A stretch of DNA of 47,106 bases, taken from the NCBI GenBank assembly GCA_902603625.1, contig CACKVM010000005.1:1-47106 (forward strand), given 5' to 3'. The notes below the pieces were generated by a model. That model was not told the DNA's origin. It was given only the letters and a program-made list of their open reading frames with translations, and made no database searches. Each line of letters begins with the position of its first letter. The first letter of the stretch is position 1. The stretch comes from an uncultured Pelagibacteraceae bacterium (GTDB lineage: Bacteria > Pseudomonadota > Alphaproteobacteria > Pelagibacterales > Pelagibacteraceae). Position numbers and translations under genes: made by a program. Below are positions 21,589 to 31,355 of the stretch, piece after piece.

Positions 21589-22325
21589 TAATTACTGGTG
21601 GAGCAACTAGAATAGGTGCTGCAATAGCTGAAAAATTATCAGGACCAAATAAACAAATTATAATTCATTATAATAAATCAAAAGTAAAAGCTGAAAATTT
21701 AAAAAAGAGGCTTCAAAATAATGGGTCTAGAATTCATTTAGTAAAGGGAGATCTTAGTAAGGAAAAAGATATCATTAAAATTATTAAATATTCAAAAACA
21801 AAAATAAAATTTTTTGACTGCTTAATAAATAATGCCTCATTATTTGAAAATGATGAATTAAAAAATTTTACATCTAAAAGCTGGGAAAAACATATTTCAA
21901 CAAATCTTAAGGCTCCTGCTCTTTTATCAAAAGAATTTTCAAAGAATATCAGAGGGAAGAATAATAATATTATTAATATAATTGATCAAAGAGTATTTAA
22001 ACTTACTCCATATTTCTTCTCATATACATTAAGTAAAACAGGCCTTTATACTTTAACCAAAACAAGTGCGATGAGTTTGTCACCAAACATAAGAGTTAAT
22101 GGAATAGCTCCCGGACCAACAATTAAAAATAAAAGGCAATCAGAAAAACATTTTAAAAGTCAATATTTAGCTACTCCACTTAAACAGCAAGTTGGTATTA
22201 ATGAGATTTGCAATGCAGTTGACTTTTTTATTAAAAACAGTTCTATTACAGGTCAAGTTTTAGCAATTGATAGTGGTCAAAACTTAAATTGGCGGACACC
22301 AGATATTCTAAAGGGGAAAGAATGA
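21570..22325 (+). CDS. SDR-family oxidoreductase, pteridine reductase/FolM-like
   Basis: A 251-residue classical short-chain dehydrogenase: NAD(P)-binding TGGATRIG (9-16) and CLINNAS (84-90). The usual catalytic Ser is replaced by Asp139 (NIIDQ), followed by Tyr152 and Lys156 (YTLSK). The same Asp-Tyr-Lys spacing (13 and 4) is the one I know from trypanosomatid pteridine reductase PTR1, and FolM-type dihydromonapterin reductases are related. The next gene is folB, with ATGA overlap, which supports a role in pterin or folate reduction. I infer NADPH-dependent reduction of a dihydropterin; this was not shown. It overlaps uvrB by 19 nt. Confidence 0.82.
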
Positions 22326-22747
22326 AAAAAAGTAATCTTAAAGTAGTTAAAATAGATAAAAATAAAAGCTTATTTAACTACGAAAAAAAAATTCTAATCA
22401 ATGAGCTTATTTTAAATTTAAAGCTTGGTTATTATGATTTTGAGAAGGAGAAAGCACAAAAAGTAAAATTTAGTTTGGAAATTGATTATCAAGATAAAAA
22501 ACCCTCAAATGATAAAGATCTCAAATCAATTGTAAATTATGCGACTATTGTAAAATTAATTAAAAAACTCATTAAAAAGAAGCACTATAATTTCTTAGAA
22601 ACTTTAGCGGAAGCTGTCTTTAATGAACTCTTTAAAGATAAGAGAATAGGTAAAATAATGCTTAAAATTGAAAAATTAGAAATTTTAAAACAATGTTCAT
22701 CTGTTGGTATACAAATTACCAAAAAAAGAAGTCATGATAAGTTCTGA
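22322..22747 (+). CDS. folB: Dihydroneopterin aldolase
   Basis: FolB converts dihydroneopterin to 6-hydroxymethyl-dihydropterin in folate synthesis. The protein of 141 residues has the T-fold aldolase signature after a basic N-terminal extension: [21 protein letters not shown], the [11 protein letters not shown] segment, the active-site [13 protein letters not shown], and a closing VGIQITKK strand. A longer frame starts at 22289, but ATG at 22322 follows a good ribosome-binding site (AAGGGG, 22312-22317) and overlaps the SDR stop as ATGA, so it is preferred. Neighbouring SDR fits a pterin pathway. Confidence 0.86.
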   Translation: MKKSNLKVVKIDKNKSLFNYEKKILINELILNLKLGYYDFEKEKAQKVKFSLEIDYQDKKPSNDKDLKSIVNYATIVKLIKKLIKKKHYNFLETLAEAVFNELFKDKRIGKIMLKIEKLEILKQCSSVGIQITKKRSHDKF

Positions 22748-24569
22748 AATTGGTAAAGAGGTAATAAAAAAAGAACTTGCTCTGATTCCTAAATTACCTG
22801 GTGTTTACAGGATGTTAAATGATAAAGGAGATATCCTTTATGTAGGTAAAGCAAAAAATTTACCTAACAGACTTAAGAGTTATATAGCGGAAAAAAATCA
22901 TATTATCAGAACAGAAAGAATGTTGTCTCAAACAAGAAGGCTTGAAATAACTACCACATCAAATGAAAGTGAGGCCTTACTTCTTGAGGCGAATTTAATC
23001 AAAAAGCATAAACCAAAATTTAATATTCTTTTAAGAGATGATAAATCTTTTCCATTTATTTTTATAGGTAATAAAGATAAATGGCCACAAATAAAAAGAC
23101 ATAGAGGAAAAAAAACAAAAGAAGGTTTTTATTTTGGACCTTTTGCATCAGCAGGTTCAGCTAATTGGACCATTAAGATGATACAAAAAATTTTTCATTT
23201 AAGGGTTTGTGATGATACTGTTTTTAAAAATAGAGAACGCCCTTGTATTTTATATCAAATCAAAAGATGTTCTGGTCCATGTGTTGGGTATATAGAAAAA
23301 AATGAGTATAAAAAAACAGTGGAAGATGCGATTGAATTTGTGTCTGGCAAATCAAGAAAAATACAAAAAAATCTCTCAGACCAAATGGAAAAGGCGAGCG
23401 ATAATTTAGATTTTGAAAAGGCTGTAATCTTAAGAGATAGAATAAAATCTTTGAATATTATTCAATCATCACAAAGAATTAATGAGGCAAATTTAATTGA
23501 GGCTGATGTAATCGCTGGTTATAAAGAGTCAGGTAAAACTTGCATACAAGTTTTCTTTTATCGATCAAAACAAAATTGGGGTAATCAAGCTTTTTTTCCA
23601 AAGCATGATCCTGATGAAAAACTAAGTGATATATTGAATTCTTTTGTTTCTCAATTTTATGAGAATAAAAGTGTTCCTTCATCGATAATATTATCTGAAG
23701 AAATAAAAGAAAAAGTTTTAATTGAAAAAACCCTATCTCAAAAAGAGGAAAAACAAATAGATATATCTATTGCAAAGAAAGGGTCAAAGTTAAAAGTAAT
23801 TAATCAGGCAATTAAAAACGCTAAAGATAGCCTAACTAGGAAACTTTATGAAAGTCAGAATAATAGGGAATTATTTGATTCTGTTGCAAATAAATTTAAT
23901 TTAGAGACTAATATAAGTTTGATAGAGGTTTATGATAACAGTCACATCCAAGGAACTAATAGTGTTGGTGCATTAATTGCTTATGGAGATGAGGGATTTA
24001 TCAAAAAAAGGTACAGAAAATTTAATATTAAAATTCAAAAAAATGAACAAGATGATTATGGAATGATGCGAGAGGTGCTCAATAGAAGATTTAAAAGAGC
24101 CATACAAGAGAAAGATAATTATCTGACTTTTCCTGATTTAGTTTTGATCGACGGTGGAAAAGGCCAATACTCTGTAGCTAGAGAAACTCTTAATGAATTA
24201 GGACTCCACGACTTGCCTATAGTTGCAATAGCAAAAGGGAGACAAAGAAATAGCGGAAATGAGACTTTTTTCCATAATGGTAAAGAATTTAATTTTACAA
24301 AAAACGATCCTACTCTATTTTTTCTTCAAAGAATCAGGGATGAATCACATAGGTTTGCTATTAGTGCTCATAGAGCAAAAAGAAAAAAAGGAATTAATAA
24401 ATCATTACTTGATCAAATTGAAGGTATAGGCTCTATAAGAAAAAGAGCATTATTAAATCATTTTGGCTCAGCAAGAGCTGTTGAATCTGCAAGCTTAGAT
24501 GAAATTAAATCTGTGGATGGAGTTGAGGAAAAAGTTGCAAAAAAGATATATAATTTTTTTCACGAATAA
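22734..24569 (+). CDS. uvrC: Excinuclease ABC subunit C
   Basis: UvrC makes both incisions in nucleotide excision repair. The protein of about 611 residues has the N-terminal GIY-YIG nuclease ([20 protein letters not shown]), a Cys-containing linker ([17 protein letters not shown]), a UVR motif ([16 protein letters not shown]) that meets UvrB, the RNase H-like C-terminal nuclease ([15 protein letters not shown] ... [10 protein letters not shown]) and terminal helix-hairpin-helix motifs ([18 protein letters not shown]). A longer frame begins at 22704; I chose ATG 22734 ([10 protein letters not shown]), which has a purine-rich ribosome-binding site and overlaps folB by 14 nt rather than 44. Confidence 0.96.
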   Translation: MISSEIGKEVIKKELALIPKLPGVYRMLNDKGDILYVGKAKNLPNRLKSYIAEKNHIIRTERMLSQTRRLEITTTSNESEALLLEANLIKKHKPKFNILLRDDKSFPFIFIGNKDKWPQIKRHRGKKTKEGFYFGPFASAGSANWTIKMIQKIFHLRVCDDTVFKNRERPCILYQIKRCSGPCVGYIEKNEYKKTVEDAIEFVSGKSRKIQKNLSDQMEKASDNLDFEKAVILRDRIKSLNIIQSSQRINEANLIEADVIAGYKESGKTCIQVFFYRSKQNWGNQAFFPKHDPDEKLSDILNSFVSQFYENKSVPSSIILSEEIKEKVLIEKTLSQKEEKQIDISIAKKGSKLKVINQAIKNAKDSLTRKLYESQNNRELFDSVANKFNLETNISLIEVYDNSHIQGTNSVGALIAYGDEGFIKKRYRKFNIKIQKNEQDDYGMMREVLNRRFKRAIQEKDNYLTFPDLVLIDGGKGQYSVARETLNELGLHDLPIVAIAKGRQRNSGNETFFHNGKEFNFTKNDPTLFFLQRIRDESHRFAISAHRAKRKKGINKSLLDQIEGIGSIRKRALLNHFGSARAVESASLDEIKSVDGVEEKVAKKIYNFFHE

Positions 24570-24574
24570 ATAAT

Positions 24575-25159
24575 ATGCTTAGAAAGATACCAAATATCTT
24601 AACCGTTGGTCGAATTTTAATTGTTCCTTTTTTTGTTTTAGCATTTTATTTGCCAGGTTTTTATGGAGATTTGACAGCTCTAATATTATTTATCATTGCT
24701 TCATTTACTGACTTTTTAGATGGAATGTTAGCACGACTACTTGGAGAGGAGTCTAAACTTGGCGAATTGTTAGACCCAATAGCAGATAAGATAATTGTTG
24801 CCACTGCTTTAATACTTTTAGTAATGGATGGAACTATCCGTAATTATGAGGTAATTGCTGCGATAATCATTTTAACAAGGGAAATTTTGATTTCAGGTCT
24901 GAGAGAATTTTTGGCAAAAGGAAAAATAAAACTCCCTACGTCTAATCTAGCTAAATTAAAAACCGTTTTACAAATGGTCTCTATAGGTCTTTTGCTTTCA
25001 GGAGAAACAGGGAATAAAATTATTAATTTTCAAGATTATAATGCTCAAACTATAGGAATTGTTCTTTTATGGTTATCTGCAGCTTTAACACTATTTACTG
25101 GATACGATTATATGCGTAAGGGAATAGATCATGCAATTTCAGAAGACAGTAAAGATTAA
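24575..25159 (+). CDS. pgsA: CDP-diacylglycerol--glycerol-3-phosphate 3-phosphatidyltransferase
   Basis: PgsA makes phosphatidylglycerol phosphate, the first committed step to phosphatidylglycerol and cardiolipin, in the inner membrane. The 194-residue protein has several transmembrane helices and the CDP-alcohol phosphotransferase signature D-G-x2-A-R-x8-G-x3-D-x3-D, seen as DGMLAR ... GELLDPIAD. It starts RKIPNILTVGRILIVPFF, the usual family N-terminus. It follows uvrC by 5 nt, an order seen in other proteobacteria, and overlaps ilvE convergently by 4 bp. Confidence 0.95.
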   Translation: MLRKIPNILTVGRILIVPFFVLAFYLPGFYGDLTALILFIIASFTDFLDGMLARLLGEESKLGELLDPIADKIIVATALILLVMDGTIRNYEVIAAIIILTREILISGLREFLAKGKIKLPTSNLAKLKTVLQMVSIGLLLSGETGNKIINFQDYNAQTIGIVLLWLSAALTLFTGYDYMRKGIDHAISEDSKD

Positions 25160-26037
25160 GCAGCTTTTTTCTTTTTTACTAAAATTTGATAACTTTCATT
25201 CAAATCTATTATCATTTTGCAAACTTTAAATTGATTATCCGCAATACAGGATACAGGCGTAACCTCTGCTGCAGTACCAGTCAAAAAACATCCAACAAAA
25301 TCTTTTAATTCCAAAGGATTGATTTTTCTTTCATGAATTTTAATATTTTTTGATTTTGCAATTTCGATAACTGTTCTTCTAGTAATACCATCTAAAAAAG
25401 AGTCTGGTATTGGAGTATGAAGTTCTCCATTTTTGTCTTTAAAAAAAATATTAGCACCAGTTGCCTCTGCAACATTTCCTTCATGATCTAACATTAGTGA
25501 GTCTGTATATCCTTGCTTTTCAGCTTCATGTTTTGAAAGTGTACAAATCATATAAAGACCTGATGCTTTAGTATCCCAAGGTATCGTGTTAGGCGCAGGT
25601 CTTCTCCAATTTGATATATTTAGTTTTATTCCCTCAATTTTTAATTTTGGATCAAAATAAGATCCCCATTCCCATGTTGCAATTGCAACGTGAATTTTTG
25701 TTTGTTGAGCAGATATTGCCATCATTTCACTTCCTCTCCAAGCAACAGGTCTTACATAACCATTTTTTACCTTTTGAGTATTGATTATCTTTTTTGAGGC
25801 TAAATTAATCTCTTCTTCACTATAAGGTATTTCGAAACCCATCCTTCTCGCTGAATAAAATAATCTTGAAGTATGTTCCTCTAGTTTAAAAATAGATCCA
25901 TCATAAACTCTTTCTCCCTCAAAAACACAACTAGCATAATGAAGTCCGTGGCTTAAAACATGAACTTTTACATCTGACCAATCTACTAATTCGCCATTGT
26001 ACCATATTTTGCCAGATCTTTTATCGTAGGGTATCAT
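25156..26037 (-). CDS. ilvE: Branched-chain amino acid aminotransferase
   Basis: IlvE transfers amino groups between glutamate and the keto acids of Ile, Leu and Val. The 293-residue fold-type IV PLP enzyme has HGLHYASCVFEGERVY near the N-terminus, the PLP Schiff-base Lys157 in IPWDTKASGLY, and the C-terminal NVAEATGANIFF and FLTGTAAEVTPV motifs of the class IV family. D-amino-acid transaminase and aminodeoxychorismate lyase share the fold, but the FEGxR and GTAAEVTP wording fits IlvE. It is monocistronic as far as seen: convergent with pgsA, divergent from the MarR gene by 55 bp. Confidence 0.93.
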   Translation of the reverse strand: MIPYDKRSGKIWYNGELVDWSDVKVHVLSHGLHYASCVFEGERVYDGSIFKLEEHTSRLFYSARRMGFEIPYSEEEINLASKKIINTQKVKNGYVRPVAWRGSEMMAISAQQTKIHVAIATWEWGSYFDPKLKIEGIKLNISNWRRPAPNTIPWDTKASGLYMICTLSKHEAEKQGYTDSLMLDHEGNVAEATGANIFFKDKNGELHTPIPDSFLDGITRRTVIEIAKSKNIKIHERKINPLELKDFVGCFLTGTAAEVTPVSCIADNQFKVCKMIIDLNESYQILVKKKKAA

Positions 26038-26092
26038 TTTATAGAATAAAAATATCTTTGTATTTATAATATGTCAATATAACTTACCTAGA

Positions 26093-26530
26093 ATGAAAGA
26101 ACTTTTATATCTTAAAGATGATCAATTAAAAGATTTAATTGAAAAGTTATTTGTTGGTTATAGAGAAACCTTCGCTGACTCAAAAAAAGTTCTTGATAAA
26201 TATTCAATAGGATTAGCTCATCAGAAGGTTATACACCTATTATCAATGTATGAGGGTATTTCAATATCAAAACTTTTAAAAAAATTGAAAGTAACTAAAC
26301 AAAGTTTAAATAGGGTGCTTAAAGACCTTATTAAGCTTGAAATTATCGAATTTAAAAAAGATGAACAAGATACTAGGGTGAAACATATTTTTCTTAACGA
26401 TAAGGGTAAAAAAATTTTTGATGAGATTTTTCAGACTCAAAAAAAAAGAATTTATAACGCTTTATTGAACTCAAGATCAGATGAAGTTTTAAATTTCGAT
26501 AGTGTTTTAAGTAAAATAATTAATGGATGA
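26093..26530 (+). CDS. MarR-family transcriptional regulator (PetP-like)
   Basis: A 145-residue winged helix-turn-helix protein of the MarR type: ISISKLLKKLKVTKQSLNRVLKDL is the HTH, and the wing reads KDEQDTRVKHIFLNDKGKKIF. It is followed, with an 8-nt overlap, by an OmpR-type response regulator and then a histidine kinase. In Rhodobacter a MarR-like protein (PetP) and a response regulator (PetR) form a pair needed for respiratory growth and encoded by the cytochrome bc1 genes. Here bc1 genes lie about 7 kb away. Assignment as PetP is inferred from this arrangement. Confidence 0.82.
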   Translation: MKELLYLKDDQLKDLIEKLFVGYRETFADSKKVLDKYSIGLAHQKVIHLLSMYEGISISKLLKKLKVTKQSLNRVLKDLIKLEIIEFKKDEQDTRVKHIFLNDKGKKIFDEIFQTQKKRIYNALLNSRSDEVLNFDSVLSKIING

Positions 26531-27200
26531 ATTTTTAGCACATATATTTGTAATTGATGATGATGAGGGCATAAGATCTTTAGTTAAAAAATATTTAAAT
26601 GAAAATAATTATTTAGTAACTACAGCTAACTCAGCGGAGGATGCAAGTGAAAAAGTAAAAATGATTAAATTTGATTTAATTATTCTAGATATAATGATGC
26701 CTGGTAAAAGTGGATTAGAGTTTATTCAAGAACACAAAAATAACTTAGATACACCAGTAATTTTGTTGACAGCAAAAGGTCAGGCTGCGGAAAGAGTAGA
26801 AGGTCTTGAAATTGGAGCAGATGACTATTTACCAAAACCTTTTGAACCAAAAGAATTACTTTTAAGGATAAAGAATATTTTAAAAAAAACTAAAAAAGGT
26901 GATCTGAAAAGAGTTATTGAGTTTGAAAATGTAAAAATCGACTTAAATAAAAAATTAATTTTTAAAAATGATTTGGAATTTAAAATAAATAGTACTGAGA
27001 AAATTATATTAGAAAAAATGATAAACAATCCTGGTAAAACTTTTGAAAGAACGGAAATAGGTAAATTAATAGACCTTGATAAAGAGAGATCAATCGATGT
27101 AATCATAACTAGGTTAAGAAAAAAAATAGAAATAGATCCAAAAAATCCAAAATTTCTTCAAACTATAAGAGGAGCAGGCTATGTTTTATGGATTGAATAA
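26523..27200 (+). CDS. OmpR-family response regulator (OmpR/PetR-like)
   Basis: A 225-residue two-domain response regulator. The receiver domain has the acidic pocket (Asp12-Asp14), phosphoacceptor Asp56 in LIILDIMMPG, Thr83 and Lys105 in LPKPF. The C-terminal winged helix is OmpR/PhoB type, with IDVIITRLRKKIEIDPKNP and a closing TIRGAGYVL. It overlaps both neighbours (8 nt with the MarR gene, 20 nt with the kinase), so the three are one operon. It is probably phosphorylated by the adjacent EnvZ-like kinase. Regulon unknown; PetR-like control of respiration is one possibility. Confidence 0.93.
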   Translation: MDEFLAHIFVIDDDEGIRSLVKKYLNENNYLVTTANSAEDASEKVKMIKFDLIILDIMMPGKSGLEFIQEHKNNLDTPVILLTAKGQAAERVEGLEIGADDYLPKPFEPKELLLRIKNILKKTKKGDLKRVIEFENVKIDLNKKLIFKNDLEFKINSTEKIILEKMINNPGKTFERTEIGKLIDLDKERSIDVIITRLRKKIEIDPKNPKFLQTIRGAGYVLWIE

Positions 27201-28500
27201 ATTTGTGAAAAATTTATTGCCTAAAAGATTATTTTATAGAGCATTACTAATTGTAGCAGTCCCTGTAATTGTGCTTCAATTAATAATTACTGTAGTTTTT
27301 TTTGATAGTCTTTGGATTAAAACAAGTAAAGGTATGACAAGAGCTTTAGTAAATGAAATTAAAACATTTATAGAAGCTTATAGTAATGACAAATTTGATA
27401 AAGATGAAATTACAAATCTTTTTTCTGTTTACCAGGACTTAAATATAGAATTTATACAAGATGAAAATTTTAATTACAAATATGATGAAAGATGGTTTAG
27501 TCCTATTGATAGAACTCTGAGAAGAGAATTAAAATCAAGCTTTGCAGATACATTATTTTGGTACGATAGTACAAATTATAAAGAATTAGTTGATTTAAGA
27601 ATTAAATTTCAAAGTGGTTATTTTAAGTTTTTGGTTCCAAGAGATAGACTAACTAGTTCATCAGCTAGAATATTTGGTTTATGGATTACAGTTCCAGCAA
27701 TAATAGTGATAATTATTTCCTTAATATTTTTAAAGAACCAAACTAGACCAATCACTACTTTAGCTAAAGCGGCAGAAAGATTTGGTAGAGGGGAAGAAGT
27801 TGAGGAGTTTAAACCCTCTGGTGCATCTGAAATAAGACAAGCCGGACTTGAATTTGATAGAATGAGAAAAAGAATTTTAAGACATTTGAATCAAAGATCA
27901 GAAATGCTATCTGGTATCAGTCACGATTTAAGAACCCCACTAACTAGAATGAAATTACAAACTGCGTTTATTAAGGATAATGATATCGCTAAAAAACTAA
28001 CTGAAGATATAAATGAGATGGAAAAAATGCTCAATGAGTATCTTCAATTCACTAGTTCTTCTTATCTTGAAAAAGATGAAATGTTTAATTTAACTGAGCT
28101 TATTTCAGAAATTATTAGAAAATATAATAATGAAAATATTTCAAAATCTTTAGTTGATAATATTTATTTAAATGGAAGAAAAAATCTTATTAAAAGAAGT
28201 ATAAATAATCTAATTGATAATTCTCTTAAATATGGAAAAAAAGTTAATATAGAACTTACTAAAAAAACCACAAATATTTTCCTGAACATCGAGGATGATG
28301 GTCCAGGTATTTCAGAGTCAGAATATGATAATGTTTTTAAACCATTTTATAAGATTAACAAAGGAAGATCAGAAACCAAATCAAGTGTAGGTCTTGGGCT
28401 TTCAATCGCTTCTGACATTATTCGTTCACATGGTGGCAATATCAAATTGGAAAAATCTAAGCTAAATGGACTTGGAGTTAGGATTTTTTTACCTTCTTAA
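27181..28500 (+). CDS. Sensor histidine kinase, EnvZ-like
   Basis: A 439-residue inner-membrane histidine kinase. The two transmembrane segments lie at about 20-42 and 163-184, enclosing a periplasmic domain of about 120 residues. HAMP follows (about 185-240), then HisKA with phosphoacceptor His248 in ISHDLRTPLTRMK, and the ATP-binding domain with N box NNLIDNSLKYG, G1 EDDGPGIS and G2 GLGLSIASDI. The DLRTPLTR motif matches the EnvZ subgroup. It is the partner of the overlapping response regulator. Stimulus unknown. Its 3' end overlaps the UbiK-like gene convergently by 23 nt. Confidence 0.93.
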   Translation: MFYGLNKFVKNLLPKRLFYRALLIVAVPVIVLQLIITVVFFDSLWIKTSKGMTRALVNEIKTFIEAYSNDKFDKDEITNLFSVYQDLNIEFIQDENFNYKYDERWFSPIDRTLRRELKSSFADTLFWYDSTNYKELVDLRIKFQSGYFKFLVPRDRLTSSSARIFGLWITVPAIIVIIISLIFLKNQTRPITTLAKAAERFGRGEEVEEFKPSGASEIRQAGLEFDRMRKRILRHLNQRSEMLSGISHDLRTPLTRMKLQTAFIKDNDIAKKLTEDINEMEKMLNEYLQFTSSSYLEKDEMFNLTELISEIIRKYNNENISKSLVDNIYLNGRKNLIKRSINNLIDNSLKYGKKVNIELTKKTTNIFLNIEDDGPGISESEYDNVFKPFYKINKGRSETKSSVGLGLSIASDIIRSHGGNIKLEKSKLNGLGVRIFLPS

Positions 28501-28729
28501 CTTTTCTTTTTTTTTTTATAGTTAAGTTTTGAATTTTTTTTTCTAAGTTATCTACTCTTTTTGATAATACCATAAATTCATCTTTACTGGTAAGTTTCAT
28601 TTTAAACACTATTTCATCTCTTTTAGATTTTAAAATCGTTACTAATTCATCTGTTAAATCTCTTGAAGAAACCAATCCTTGCTCTATTAATTTAGCAATT
28701 TTATCAAAAACAAATTTAGAATTTTTCAT
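28478..28729 (-). CDS. ubiK: UbiK/BMFP-family accessory protein
   Basis: An 83-residue protein of the BMFP/UbiK type: an N-terminal helix (KFVFDKIAKLIEQGL), a DELVTILKSKRDEIVFKMKLTSKDEF segment, a C-terminal coiled coil (FMVLSKRVDNLEKKIQNL) and a strongly basic tail. UbiK proteins associate with membranes and with the ubiquinone biosynthesis complex. The tail of Lys/Arg-Val repeats overlaps the kinase gene on the other strand. It is divergent from lgt by 51 bp. Assignment rests on length and pattern. Confidence 0.7.
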   Translation of the reverse strand: MKNSKFVFDKIAKLIEQGLVSSRDLTDELVTILKSKRDEIVFKMKLTSKDEFMVLSKRVDNLEKKIQNLTIKKKRKVKKVKKS

Positions 28730-28780
28730 ATATATTTATTTTAATAGTTAATATAATTATATTCTATAATTAAATTTTTA

Positions 28781-29560
28781 ATGTTTATAAATAATTTTGA
28801 TCCAGTAGCCATCGAATTTTTTTCTTATGAAATAAGATGGTATTCCATAGCCTATATAATGGGAATTTTATTAGGTTGGTATTTAGTAAAAAAAATAATA
28901 TTTAATCTTAAGATTAAAAATAACTTTGATGACTATATTACCTTTCTAATTATTGGCTTAATCGTTGGAGGTAGGCTTGGTTATGTTCTTATTTACAATT
29001 TTGATTATTATGTAATTAATTATTTAGATATTTTCAAAATATGGCAAGGAGGAATGTCTTTTCATGGTGGTGTTATCGGGATAATTATTTCAAGTTACTT
29101 TTTTGCAAAAAAAAATGGTAATGATGTATTTCAATTTTTAGATTTAGTCGCTTTAGTCGCTCCTATAGGTATATTCCTAGGTAGAGTAGCTAATTTTATA
29201 AATTCAGAACTTTACGGTCATGAAACAACTGTGCCTTGGGCAGTACAATTTATCAAAATTGATAATTTATATCGTCATCCAACACAACTATATGAAGCAT
29301 TGATGGAAGGCATTGTTTTATTCTTAATAATGATTTTTTTTTGGAAAAAAGACAAATTGAGTAATCCAGGTGTATTGTCATCTTTATTTTTAATTTTTTA
29401 TTCTCTTTTTAGATTTATAATCGAATTTTATCGAGTACCAGATGAACAGCTGGGATATTTATTGTTTAACTTTACAATGGGTCAAATAATAAGTCTTATA
29501 TTTTTTGTCACTGGACTAACCTTGTATTATTTAAAAAATGATTTTAAAAAAAAATTATAA
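28781..29560 (+). CDS. lgt: Prolipoprotein diacylglyceryl transferase
   Basis: Lgt transfers diacylglycerol from phosphatidylglycerol to the lipobox Cys of prolipoproteins at the inner membrane. The 259-residue protein has about seven transmembrane segments. It has the conserved GGRLGYVLIYN, WQGGMSFHGGVIG and GIFLGRVANFINSELYG motifs, the last containing the Lgt signature Arg and Asn-Glu residues, and the C-terminal RFIIEFYRVPD. It overlaps the MidA gene by 23 nt. PgsA, which feeds the phosphatidylglycerol pool, is encoded 4 kb upstream but not in this operon. Confidence 0.95.
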   Translation: MFINNFDPVAIEFFSYEIRWYSIAYIMGILLGWYLVKKIIFNLKIKNNFDDYITFLIIGLIVGGRLGYVLIYNFDYYVINYLDIFKIWQGGMSFHGGVIGIIISSYFFAKKNGNDVFQFLDLVALVAPIGIFLGRVANFINSELYGHETTVPWAVQFIKIDNLYRHPTQLYEALMEGIVLFLIMIFFWKKDKLSNPGVLSSLFLIFYSLFRFIIEFYRVPDEQLGYLLFNFTMGQIISLIFFVTGLTLYYLKNDFKKKL

Positions 29561-30584
29561 AGTTCCATTAGACAAATTCATAAATTTTTGTCTTTATGAT
29601 AAAAAAAATGGATACTATATGACTAAAAATCCATTTGGTATAAGTGGTGATTTCACAACTGCTCCGAATATTTCTCGTCTATTTTCTGAAATGATGGCTA
29701 TTTGGACAATTGGTTTTTGGGAAAGTATAGGTTCACCAAAAAAAATAAATTTAATCGAGTTAGGAGCAGGAAATGGAGAAATGATTAAAATTATGATTGA
29801 AAGTTTTAAAAAATTTCCAATTTTTATGAATAGTTGTAAAATATTTATTCATGAAAAAAGTCCTAGATTGATTAAAGTACAAAAAAAAAATATTAATTTC
29901 AAAAATATAAAATGGATTGCTGATCTAAATAAACTTCAAAAATTACCAAGTATTTTTCTAGCGAATGAATTTTTTGATGCTTTTCCTATTAAACAATTTT
30001 CAAAAAAAAATGAAAATTGGTTTGAAAAATTTGTTGAAATTAATTTTAACAATAAATTAAGCTTTGCATATAAAAAGTCAGATTTAAGTAATATCGAGAA
30101 AAAGATAAATTATATAATTAAAAAAAATCAAAAATTTATAGAATATTCACCTGAAGGTATAAAATATTTGAAAAATTTATTAAAACTTATCGTAAAAAAT
30201 GATGGAGTACTTTTAATTGTTGATTATGGTTATTTTCAGGAGCAAATGAAGAATACCCTACAATCAATTTATAAGCAAAAATATTCTAATGTATTAGAAA
30301 ATATTGGTAAATCAGATATCACACATAGCATAAATTTTTTTTTGTTTGATAAAATTAGACAAAACTTTAAAGAATTAGATTCAAATTTCACAACACAAAA
30401 AAATTTTTTAACCAATTTAGGGATTAAACAACGAGCAGAGATAATTTGTAAATGCAAAACTTTTAAAGAAAAAGCTGATATTTACTATAGGCTTGAAAGA
30501 TTAGTTGGTGAAAAAGAGATGGGAAATTTATTTAAAGTGATGATGATTAAAAATTCATATAATACTTTTAAATTGGGATTTTAA
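29538..30584 (+). CDS. MidA/NDUFAF7-family SAM-dependent methyltransferase
   Basis: A 348-residue class I methyltransferase of the MidA family. It opens with the family motif YMTKNPFGISGDFTTAPNIS, then the SAM-binding IELGAGNGEM and LANEFFDAFPIKQF. The mitochondrial member NDUFAF7 dimethylates an arginine of the complex I subunit NDUFS2 during assembly; a matching role for a bacterial NDH-1 subunit is an inference. It overlaps lgt by 23 nt, and the TTG-started pgeF follows after 2 nt, so the gene order lgt-midA-pgeF forms one operon. Confidence 0.88.
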   Translation: MILKKNYKVPLDKFINFCLYDKKNGYYMTKNPFGISGDFTTAPNISRLFSEMMAIWTIGFWESIGSPKKINLIELGAGNGEMIKIMIESFKKFPIFMNSCKIFIHEKSPRLIKVQKKNINFKNIKWIADLNKLQKLPSIFLANEFFDAFPIKQFSKKNENWFEKFVEINFNNKLSFAYKKSDLSNIEKKINYIIKKNQKFIEYSPEGIKYLKNLLKLIVKNDGVLLIVDYGYFQEQMKNTLQSIYKQKYSNVLENIGKSDITHSINFFLFDKIRQNFKELDSNFTTQKNFLTNLGIKQRAEIICKCKTFKEKADIYYRLERLVGEKEMGNLFKVMMIKNSYNTFKLGF

Positions 30585-30586
30585 AA

Positions 30587-31348
30587 TTGGTTTATTCAAA
30601 AAAATTATCAAAATACAATGAAATTCGACATTGTTTTTTTAGTAGTATTGGTGGTGTATCAAAAGGTATTTATAAAAGTTTGAATTGTGGAATTGGTTCA
30701 AAGGATAAAAAATCTAACATAAAAAAAAATCTTAAAATCGTAAAACAAAAGATTTCTAAAAGATCTAAGGAGATTTTTTTTGTAAAACAAACTCATAGTA
30801 ATAAGTACGTATATTTAAGCAAAAAATCTAAACTTATTAATAGAACTATAAATGCTGATGCTATAATTACAGAAAAAAAAAATTTTCCAATTGCAGTTTT
30901 GACTGCTGATTGTGTTCCAATTTTAATGTTTGATAAAAAAAGAAAAATGATTGCTGCTGTTCATGCCGGATGGCGTGGGGCCTATAAGAATATAGTACAA
31001 AAAGTTATCAAATTTATGTTTGCTAAAGGGTGTACAAAAGAAAATTTGATAGTTGCTATTGGACCTTGTATATCTATAAAAAATTATGAAGTAAAAAAAA
31101 AATTTAAAAATAATTTCACTAATAAAAAGAAAGAGAATCAATTTTTTTTTAAAAATCATAAAAATAAGATTTTTTTTAATTTAGGTAATTACATAAAAAA
31201 CCAGGTTAAATTGAACCAAATTAGAAATATTGATCAATTAAATATTGATACTTTTAATAAGAAGAACAATTTTTTTAGTGCAAGAAGATCTTTAAAATAT
31301 AATCATAATGATTATGGTAGAAATATTTCAATAATTGTGATTAATTAA
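30587..31348 (+). CDS. pgeF: Peptidoglycan editing factor PgeF (YfiH/YlmD, purine nucleoside phosphorylase family)
   Basis: A laccase-domain (DUF152) protein of 253 residues. The metal ligands expected of the family are visible: His70 in KQTHSN, Cys109 in LTADCVPI and His126 in HAGWRG, with the IGPCI motif following. In E. coli YfiH maintains peptidoglycan peptide composition; other members cleave purine nucleosides such as adenosine and inosine. The start is TTG at 30587, two nucleotides after the methyltransferase stop; no ATG lies near the expected N-terminus. prs follows after 7 nt. Confidence 0.92.
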   Translation: MVYSKKLSKYNEIRHCFFSSIGGVSKGIYKSLNCGIGSKDKKSNIKKNLKIVKQKISKRSKEIFFVKQTHSNKYVYLSKKSKLINRTINADAIITEKKNFPIAVLTADCVPILMFDKKRKMIAAVHAGWRGAYKNIVQKVIKFMFAKGCTKENLIVAIGPCISIKNYEVKKKFKNNFTNKKKENQFFFKNHKNKIFFNLGNYIKNQVKLNQIRNIDQLNIDTFNKKNNFFSARRSLKYNHNDYGRNISIIVIN

Positions 31349-31355
31349 ACTTTTA

